64,000 nt of DNA from Eupeodes corollae (lineage: Eukaryota > Arthropoda > Insecta > Diptera > Syrphidae), in contig NC_079149.1 of assembly GCF_945859685.1 (NCBI RefSeq), forward strand, positions 34,189,043 through 34,253,042. The letters are read 5' to 3'. How positions within the stretch are numbered: the stretch's first letter is position 1; each line of letters starts with the position of its first letter. Shown here piece by piece: positions 56,455-64,000 of the stretch. The notes beneath the pieces are model-generated. The model ran no database searches and was not told the origin of the DNA. It was given only the letters and a program-made list of their open reading frames with translations. The translations under genes were made by a program, and so were the position numbers.

Positions 56455-57296
56455 AAAAAAAGAGATTGGGATTCGACCCACACTGAAAATTTTCCATCCC
56501 GTCTGTCGATTTGTCTAGTTTAAAAGTTTGTAGGTGTTCGTGTTGCGTTAAAAAAGTTGTGAGTTGAATTTTTCTTAAAAATTGTTAAATCACCAACAAT
56601 ATTTTTATATCAAAAAATAGTTTGCTTTGAAAATCTAGTTTTGCTAAATAGATATTTAGTCGAGAACAAATTTTTACCAGTTTTAGTGGCATTTTTAAAT
56701 TTTTTATAAATTGGGTGAATGCAATTAGTTTGAGAGGTATCAAGAACCGAACATCCATTTTTACCAAATTTAAAAAATAATTTTTGCAGATTTTAGTTTT
56801 TTATGAAAAATGGACTGTTGGATATTTGTAAAAAAAAACAACTGAATATCGAAAACAATATTTTTTGTGAAATTAAAAGAGTTTGAAGACAATATTTTTA
56901 ATTTTTAAAAAGCTGTTTGAGTCGAAAGTAAATGTTTACAAAGTTTTAGTATTGTTTTTTGTAAAGTTTTTATTTTTTGTAAAGAAAAACTGTCAATTAG
57001 ATGTTTCTCAAAATTTTACTGAATATTGACAACAAATTTTTTTAAAGATAAAAGTAGTTTAAAGCCAATATCATAACGTTTTGAAAAGATATTTGAGTCG
57101 AAAATCAATGTTTATTAATTTTCTGGTTTAGGTTTTTATTTTTTGTAAAAACCTGTCAATTCGATTGTTCTCGAAATTGTTCCAATGGTTCCAAATGTTG
57201 ATAACAATATGTCTTATAAGTTTAAATTAGTTGCAAGCCATAATCTCAAGTTTTTTAGAAAAGATATTTGAGTCGAAAATCAATTTTTACCAACTT
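56455..57296 (-). repeat. Large non-coding repeat family, copy D, right part
   Basis: Reverse complement of the right half of copy C: the T-arm-like GGGTCGAATCCCA and GACGGGATGG words at 56465-56515, then the units around TTTGCTAAATAG and GGTATCAAGAACCGAACATC. Tandem units here are ~173 bp apart (TTTGAGTCGAAA words near 56914, 57087 and 57260). It stops where RTE copy d begins, and the rest of the element resumes at about 59515. Confidence 0.75.
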
Positions 57297-59500
57297 TGAG
57301 TAATGTGCCGTGCGTCGGGGTAATTTTCCTGGCCACTTAAAAGCCTCATAGTTGCGAAGCACCAACAAGCCTCAGATACGGACGGATTAACTGTTGACAA
57401 CCTACGCAAACAAATTAAAGACAACGAACTTCGGATATGCACGTGGAATGTTAGGTCCCTTAACAGACCACGTACAGCCGAACAATTAGCGGAAGCCCTA
57501 AACTGCTGCAAGGCAGATATTACCGCCATCCAAGAAGTGCGATTGGATGGGCCGGGCAAACTCAAACTAAAAGACTGCCATATATACTACGGCGACTGCT
57601 AACGAGAACAAAGACAGCGTCTATTTGGGTGTGGATTTATTGTTGAAACTAGACTCAGGCAACAAGTCTTGAGCTATAGGTTCATGAACCAGCACCTGGC
57701 CATCCTCATCACAGCTAATTCGGCAACATTAGCCTGATATGCGCGCACGCCCCCACAGAAGAGAAGGATGACAACAGCAAAGATATGTTCTTCGAGTTCT
57801 TAGACAAAACATATGAGCAGTGCCCTAGCTACGATATTAAAATTGTCCTGGGCTATTTTAATGCCAAGCTAGGAAGGAAAGAACAGCCTGCACTACAGCA
57901 CTTCCGACAACGGATTCAGGCTCATAGATTTTGCTCCGGTGCGAAACGTCTTGGTAGCCAGTACGCGTTTTCCACATCTCAACATCCACAAAGGAACTTG
58001 GACTTCTCCAGATCAATCTACCGTCAACCAGATTGACCATATTGCGATCGGCGACAGAAATGCTTCTAGCATTATGGATGTACGAACTTTCCGAAGAGCT
58101 AACATCGACTCGGAGAACAACGTCGTTGTATCCAAAGTAGTTTTCGGGTTTCCAGACCCAAGGCAAAACAGGGAGGTGCTGGCAGAAGGTACAACGTCAA
58201 ATGGCTACAATCGCAAGAGGTCGCCAAATCCTTCGCCGACCGAGTTACAAGTAACCTCTCTCGAAATTCTCTACCGCCAACACAATGTACTAAAACCAGT
58301 GCCAACATTGCCAAGATCCAATCAGAGAAGCCGCCTCTGATGTGCTGGGTTTCAAGCAGCCGACAACAAGGAACCCCTGGTTTGATAAGGAATGTCGGAA
58401 GGCAAAAGCAGCCAAACAACAGGCACGCTAAGCGAGGGAATGAGAAGCGTGCGGTCGAAGATGGTGAGAGGTTTAAAAGTATAAATGAAGTTAGAAAGTT
58501 TTATGAACAGGTGAAACGAAATTCACAGGTACCTACATAAACCTAGAACCGAAGGCTGCAAAAACGAAAGTGGAAACATCATAGTGGAACCGCAGTCAAT
58601 GCTGAGGATATGAAAAGACCACTTCTGCAGACTGTATAACGGTGACGATGAACCGAATTCCGCTGTCAGACAGGATGATCCATTCAACATAGACGACTAA
58701 AGCCAACAATCCCGTCCTCCCGACTTAGACGAAGTATAACGATTACCATATCTTAGCTGGAAGAAAACATGCCCGATGAATGGAACCTCGGTATTGTTTG
58801 CCCGAACCTAAAAAAGGAGACCCTCTAAACTACACCAACTATAGAGTAATCAGTCCACTTAACATCGCCTATAAAATCTTCTCTGCCGTAATATGTTAAC
58901 GTCTAAAGCCCATCGTCAACAACCTGATAGGTCCTTATCAGTGTGGTTTTAGAAAAGGAAAGTTCACAGTCGTTCAATTAATTACATTACAGCAGATACT
59001 GGAAAAAACCAAAGAACATCAAATCGACACTCACCATCTTTTCATCGATTTCAAGGCCGCAAAGGGACGAGCTGTATAGAGCCATGTATAGTTTTGGCAT
59101 CCCTATCAAACTCGTCCGTTTCCGCAGGATGACCATTGAAAATACACGCTGCTCCATAAAGGTTGGAAAAAACTTAACAGAAAGAATAGTGCAGAGCTCA
59201 CACCTCAACACTAGAGTCACTTTTTCCAAAAGTCTGTCCAATTGCTAGCATATGCTGATGGCATCGACATATTCGGAAGACCTCAGCGTGATGTCAATTG
59301 GACGTTGGTTAGTATTGAGGCAAAAATGGAGTTAACGGTTAATGAGGGTAAAAAAAGTACATATGCTGTCATCAATAAAGGACTTACAACATCGACGTCT
59401 TGGTCAAAACGTCACCATCGACAGACGTAACTTTGATGTAGTTAAGGACTTTGTCTACCTAGGCTTCGCCTTAAACGCAGAAAACAACACACATTACAGT
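57297..59500 (+). mobile_element. RTE-clade LINE copy d, inserted in the repeat
   Basis: This copy begins within the RTE 5' region (TGTGCCGTGCGTCGGGG) and runs to about 59500, where the thumb and 3' end are missing. It sits inside copy D of the non-coding repeat family, whose halves flank it. It is 5'- and 3'-truncated and contains several internal deletions. It retains the endonuclease N-terminus lost from the copy at 60.3 kb. Confidence 0.85.
57420..59480 (+). pseudogene. RTE ORF2 (AP endonuclease plus RT), copy d
   Basis: The endonuclease starts RICTWNVRSLNRPRTAEQL and continues DITAIQEVRLDGPG (the QEVR block with catalytic Glu), then after stops KIVLGYFNAKLGR (GDFN, Asp replaced by Tyr). 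The RT begins near 58790 (CPKKGDPLNYTNYR-like), then IGPYQCGF, HHLFIDFKAA (motif A, truncated after the Ala), LAYADGIDIFGRP (motif C with the second Asp replaced by Gly) and LTVNEGKKSTYAV. The finger segment KLKSDKAAEADGI found in copy e is deleted. The endonuclease fold is the type shared by RTE elements and the host craniofacial development protein 2. Several substitutions hit catalytic residues, so it is inactive. Confidence 0.88.
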
Positions 59501-59514
59501 ATATAATATAAAAT

Positions 59515-59836
59515 TTGATTCAAGTCTTTAGCGTATCGTTTCGTGAGATATTTAGGCTTAACCAAAATGTTCTTAAGAGCCCCTTCTGTATCTTTCTGCA
59601 TTATTATCTGTATAACAACATTTTTTTTAAGTCGATATCTCTTCTGGTTCTTGATCTATGGATGACGAAATTCGTTAACGTACGGATGTACGAACACCCG
59701 CACGCACAGACATCTTTCTAACACTCTTTTATTTCGACTCTAGAAACCTTGAAACGTCGAGAAATGTCAAAAGTTCAATTCGACAAATCGACAAATCGAC
59801 AATCGGACCGATTACAATAACTTCCTATGGGAAGTT
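59515..59836 (-). repeat. Large non-coding repeat family, copy D, left part
   Basis: Reverse complement of the left part of copy C. The terminal palindrome AACTTCCTATGGGAAGTT is at 59819-59836, followed inward by CTTGAAACGTCGAG and GGTTCTTGATCTATGGATGA words in inverted order. Together with 56455-57296 it makes one element split by RTE copy d. Confidence 0.8.
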
Positions 59837-60261
59837 AATAATTAAAAAAAAAAATGTACTACCGACATTCAATTTATTCATAAAAAGCTACATTTCAAAT
59901 TAAAATCGGATATCACTTAATCTAAACTAGAATCGAGTTCCGTATTATGGCCGAGTATTCCGAATTTATTGCACATATTATCTTTAATTCTATATTTTAA
60001 AATATTGTAAATTCCAGGCAACTATGTATGAATATTCTGAAAAGATCAAAATAATGTATCTCACATCTGTATCAATATTCCTAACTTCAAAAAAGTGCAT
60101 TTCAAAAACTGCTTAAAACTACTGAATTATTTTTACTATTAAACGTGAATCAAAATAAATATTCAATATTTTCAAAATTTAATTTTTTCGAACCGAATCG
60201 AGAAAAGATGAACTTTTTTATTGATAAGCTGAATTTTTGAAAGCTTAATTACAAAAACTGA
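59837..60261. other. AT-rich gene-free stretch
   Basis: No feature recognised before the RTE 5' region. Confidence 0.4.
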
Positions 60262-63200
60262 ATGGTAGACATGTGCATTCAAGAGGACACAAGCGTCCAC
60301 AGGTTTTTCTCAAAACCCACATCTGTCTATAAACTCCTACTCTCACCTCCCCGCGGTGAACATGGGGTACTTACAAGTTATACCTCAACTGGAGATTGGG
60401 TTCCAACCCCAGTGGAAAGTTGTTGGGGGCAGCAAACGAGAGAGGGGGGAGATGTGTTTCCACTAAGGCGCCTCTCCTTATCCAGGCGGCAGCGGACGAA
60501 TTCTCGAGATGGAATCAACGGTGGCGTCTACAGTTCCAGTAAGGTTGAACTACTTGGTGAACACCTTATAGGGCTTCTTCGACATATTCGGAGCCCAGGC
60601 CTGTAAGAAGCTCTTCTTCCTTGGAGTTATACTAAGGATCTGGCCCTCCAGGTTGGGGGTTGTGCCGTCGGGGTGACTTCCTGGCCATGTAAAAACATCA
60701 TAGTTTCGAAGCACCAACAAGCCTCGGATACGGACGGATTTACTGTTGACAACCAACGCAAACGAATAAAGGACAACGACCTTCGACTAGGCTCAGGCAA
60801 AAAGTCTTGAGTTTCAACAGTGTGAGCGAGCGCATCACGACAATCCGCATCAAGGCTAAATTCGCCAACATAAGCCTAATATGCGCGCATGCCCCAACAG
60901 AGGAGAAAGATGAAGACACCAAAGACATATTCTTCGAGCTCTTGGACAAGACATATGAGCAGTGCCCTGGCTATGACATTAAAATTGTCTTAGGAGATTT
61001 TAATGCCAAGCTAGGAAGAGAGGACATCTTTGGTGGGATAATCAGGAGATACAGCCTGCACGACACCACCTCCAACAACGGATTCAGGCTGGTCGATTTC
61101 ACTGCGGGGCAAGACGTTCTGGTAGCTAGTAGGTACGCAGTTCTTAATATCCACAAACCAGATTAACCACATTGCGACCGACGCACGACACTTCTCCAGT
61201 ATCCAGGATATCCGAACATTCCGAGGGGCCAACATTGACTCGGACCACTACCTCGTTGTAGCCATAGGTACGGCTACGGATATCCCGATCCAAGCCAAAA
61301 CAAGGAAGTACTGTGAGAAGCTTCTACGTTAGACGGCTACAATCGCAAGAGACTGCCATGTCCTTTTCCTATCGAGTCTCTAATAACCTCTTAAGGAGTC
61401 CTATGCTTCCTGCATTAAGCATTGAAAACCAGTGGCAACATCGCCTTGCAGCCATCAGAGATGCCGCCTCTGAAGTGCTAGGCTTCACACGGCCACCACA
61501 GCGAAACCCCTGGTTTGACGACGAATGCCGGCAAGCTCACGCAGCGAAACAAGAGGCATACAAAACAGTACAAAAGGAGTAGAGCTGCTCGGGAGCTCTA
61601 CGAGCAGAAGAGGAGAGAGGAACACCGGCTTCTTAGACGGAAAAAAAGAGAGCATGAGAAGCGCGCGATCGAGGAGATAGAGGGATGTCACAACAGGAAT
61701 GAGGTTCGTAAATTTTACCAAAAGGTAAAAAAACCTCCCAAGGGTACAAACCACGAACCGAAGCCTGTAAGGACGATCAGGGGAACATCGTAGTAGAACC
61801 GCAGTCGATGCTGAGACTATGGAAAGACCACTTTTCCAAATTATATAACGGCGATAACGAACCGAATTGCTCTGTAAGGGAGATAGAACCACTCAACCTA
61901 GGCGACGCAGATCAACAATTCCGCCTACCCGCGGTCCGCCTAGACCTTGATGAAGTGAAGATAGCTATATCTAAACTTAAGTCAGACAAAGCTGCTGAAG
62001 CTGACGGCATTGCTGCCGAACTATTCAAAGCAGCAAGCGATGACTTGGTACGGAGCATGCACCAACTCATCTGCAAAATATGGTCGGAAGAAAGCATGCC
62101 CGATGAGTGGAATCTTAGCATAGTGTGCCCGATACATAAGAAAGGAGACCCTCTAAACTGCGCCAACTACAGAGGCATCAGTCTCCTTAACATTGTGTAT
62201 AAGATCCTCTCTGCCGTATTATGTGAACGTCTGAAGCCATTCGTCAACAACCTGATAGGTCCTTATCAATGTGGCTTCAGACCAGGAAAGTCCACTATCG
62301 ACCAAATATTCACACTACGGCAGATCTTGAAAAAAACCCAGGAGCTTCAAACCGATACCCACCATCTCTTTATCGATTTTAAAGCCGCGTATGACAGCAT
62401 GCAGAATGACGATGGAGAATGCACGCTGCTCTATCAAGGTCGGAAAAGATCTTACCGATGCATTTGATGTCAAAAAAGGTTTTAGACAAGGCGATGCACT
62501 GTCATGCGACTTCTTCACATCGTTCTGGAAAGAATTGTGCAAAACTCAACCGTCAACACTAGAGGCACAATCTTCCAAAGGTCCATCCAATAACTCGGAT
62601 ACGCAGATGATATTGACATAATTGGAAGATCAAAGCGTGATGTCAGTGGAGCGTTTTTGAGGATTGCGACGGAAGCGAAGAAGATGGGTTTAGTGGTCAA
62701 TGAGGGCAAGACCAAGTATATGCTGTCATCAAAAAATTACACTGAACGACGACGTCTTGGAAAAAACGTCACCATGGACAGCTTTAACTTTGAGGTAGTT
62801 AAGGACTTTGTCTATCCAGGCACCGCTATTAACACAGACAACGACACCAGCGCTGAAATCAAACGAAGAATAACTCTTGCAAATCGCTGGTTCTTTGAAC
62901 TTAGAAGGCAATTGAGAAGTAACGTCCTCTCTCGAGCATGTAAAATCACCATCTATAAGATACTCATCATCCCGGTTCTCATTTATGGCGCTGAGGCCTG
63001 GACCCTGTCAAAGAAAGATGAGAGCGTCTTAGGATGCTTCGAGAGAAAAATTCTTCGGGTGATTTTTGGTCCCGTACGCATAGATGGAGAATGGAGGAGA
63101 ATATATAACGACGAACTGTACGGGCTGTACAGCGACACTGACCTAATTAGCAGAATTAAAGTCCAACGGCTTAGATGGCTAGGTCATGTAGAGCGGATGG

Positions 63201-63420
63201 ACATCAACGCTCCAGCCCGGAAGGTCTTCGAATCCAATACCGAGGGACGGCGCAGTAGAGGAAGACCGCGACTCAGGTGGCTCACCCAGGTGGGAGAGGA
63301 GCTCAACCAACTTGGCGTGCGAAACTGGAGATAGCTAGCTATTGACCGAGCTGGCTGGAGACGCGTGTTGGTTGAGGCCCAGTTCCGCCCCGGACTGTAG
63401 CGCCACCTTAAGTAAGTAAG
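60262..63420 (+). mobile_element. RTE-clade LINE copy e, near full length
   Basis: This is the longest RTE copy in the window (~3.16 kb). It has a GC-richer 5' region (60262-60680, left boundary approximate), ORF2 and the complete 3' terminus CCCGGACTGTAGCGCCACCTT plus (AAGT)n tail (about 63409-63424). The 3' UTR between the stop codon TAG (63398-63400) and the tail is under ten bases, as in RTE elements generally. Internal deletions remove the endonuclease N-terminus and a segment after RT motif A. A target-site duplication was not found. Confidence 0.9.
60690..63400 (+). pseudogene. RTE ORF2 (AP endonuclease plus RT), copy e
   Basis: Compared with copy d, about 230 bp is missing between CGACCTTCGA (60785) and CTCAGGCAAAAAG. 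That removes the TWNVRSLN and QEVRLDG endonuclease blocks. Remaining endonuclease: SLICAHAPTEEKDE, KIVLGDFNAKLGRED (GDFNAK intact). RT: KLKSDKAAEADGI, ICKIWSEESMPDEWNLSIVC, KKGDPLNCANYRGISLLN, YQCGFRPGKSTIDQIFTLRQ, HLFIDFKAAYDS, then ~50 bp lost, MTMENARCSIKV, FRQGDALSCD, YADDIDIIGR (62600-62614), VVNEGKTKYML, RVIFGPVRIDGEWRRI and RIKVQRLRWLGHVERM. A CAG to TAG change at 63332-63334 ends the frame 22 codons before the normal stop. The RT core motifs are otherwise intact. Confidence 0.92.
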
Positions 63421-63424
63421 TAAA

Positions 63425-64000
63425 TAAGAACTTTGACCCACTTACAAAAAAAAACATCATTTTTCATTTCAACAATTGCATAGCATTTTTCAAAATCTTC
63501 GTTACTTCTTCTATTTTTTGTTCCTATTTAACTTTGTATTTTCGTACACAAATTTTAAAAGTTTGTTTTTTAAAAATAATTATTTCGTATTTTTGTGTTT
63601 CGCACCAGCATCATTCAACCGTTTCTTTAATGAGCAAAAATACAATACTTACACGAAAATTGTCCTTATTAAAAAATTTTGGATAAAATTTATCTGAAAA
63701 ACTGGAACCAATTTCCAATCTTAAGGATGCCAACTGTTTGGCATTTATCTAAAATCGAATTTTGTGCAATTAAAAAACAGTTTCTATAGACAGTTCATTA
63801 AAGAGACATAGGCAATTTCTTACATTTCAAAACTTATAAGACAAAAAAATACAAAAAATAAGAAATATTATATACATAAATGCGACACACAAAAATCCGA
63901 AAGAATTATTTTTCAAAACAAACTTTTACATTTAATTTCAGTTAAAATTTCTATTACTTTGTAAAACTGTTCCTGTTGAGCGGGTTTGAATGTCAAATCC
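63425..64000. other. AT-rich gene-free stretch
   Basis: No feature recognised from the RTE tail to the end of the window. Confidence 0.4.

Noticed and set aside
60262..60606. Separate 114-codon gene upstream of RTE copy e
   Set aside because: It lies in the RTE 5' region and runs toward its ORF2; no independent motif. Treated as part of the LINE.
1..64000. CRISPR arrays, operons or bacterial regulatory sites
   Set aside because: No regularly spaced identical short repeats; the sequence is eukaryotic transposon-rich DNA.

Overview
The window looks like nuclear DNA from a fly (Diptera, probably a brachyceran with a large AT-rich genome). I infer this from the AT-rich non-coding sequence and from the mix of mobile elements: BEL/Pao LTR element, Jockey/CR1-like, I/LOA-like and RTE LINEs, DD41D (rosa-type) mariner, Helitron, and a tRNA-derived SINE. 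I cannot name the species. I found no host protein-coding gene, rRNA, functional tRNA or CRISPR array that I would defend. Almost every recognisable protein segment belongs to a transposable element, and nearly all are broken.

Layout. 1-8.6 kb: AT-rich DNA with a decayed mariner (minus), a decayed Jockey/CR1-like RT (plus), a better preserved Jockey RT (minus) and a diverged direct-repeat pair. 8.6-10.5 kb: a GC-richer unique island. 11.3-13.0 kb: a minus-strand RT interrupted by a segment with a zeste-type Myb/SANT-like fragment. 13.9-15.7 kb: two SINE copies with target-site duplications, a mariner tail, and one copy of a large non-coding repeat family. 18.2-22.8 kb: mariner and RTE fragments, then a Helitron with an intact-looking 3' terminus, itself interrupted by a 597-bp inverted-repeat insertion with a MADF-like fragment. 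26.4-38.1 kb: a nested stack, starting with an I/LOA-like LINE cut by a 1.3-kb mariner, followed by four minus-strand LINE remnants, one of which (RTE) carries a SINE and a 1.26-kb foldback-like insertion. 40.3-40.8 kb: an RTE 3' end with a perfect 14-bp TSD. 43,177-50,899: a very young BEL/Pao element with apparently identical 492-bp LTRs and a 5-bp TSD. 52-60 kb: two inverted copies of the non-coding repeat family, the second split by an RTE insertion. 60.3-63.4 kb: the longest RTE copy.

How the parts fit together. The most informative relation is between the SINE and the RTE LINE. They share a 3'-terminal core (CGGACTGTWGCGCCACC), which in RTE spans the ORF stop codon and most of the very short 3' UTR, and both leave 11-15 bp TSDs. 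This is what is expected of a SINE mobilised by the RTE reverse transcriptase. The BEL element is the youngest large insertion and is coding-complete except for a single frame change between RNase H and integrase. The GC-richer unique islands (8.6-10.5, 16-17.3, 24.2-25, 38.5-40, 54.4-55.9 kb) are the likeliest host sequence, perhaps intronic or regulatory.
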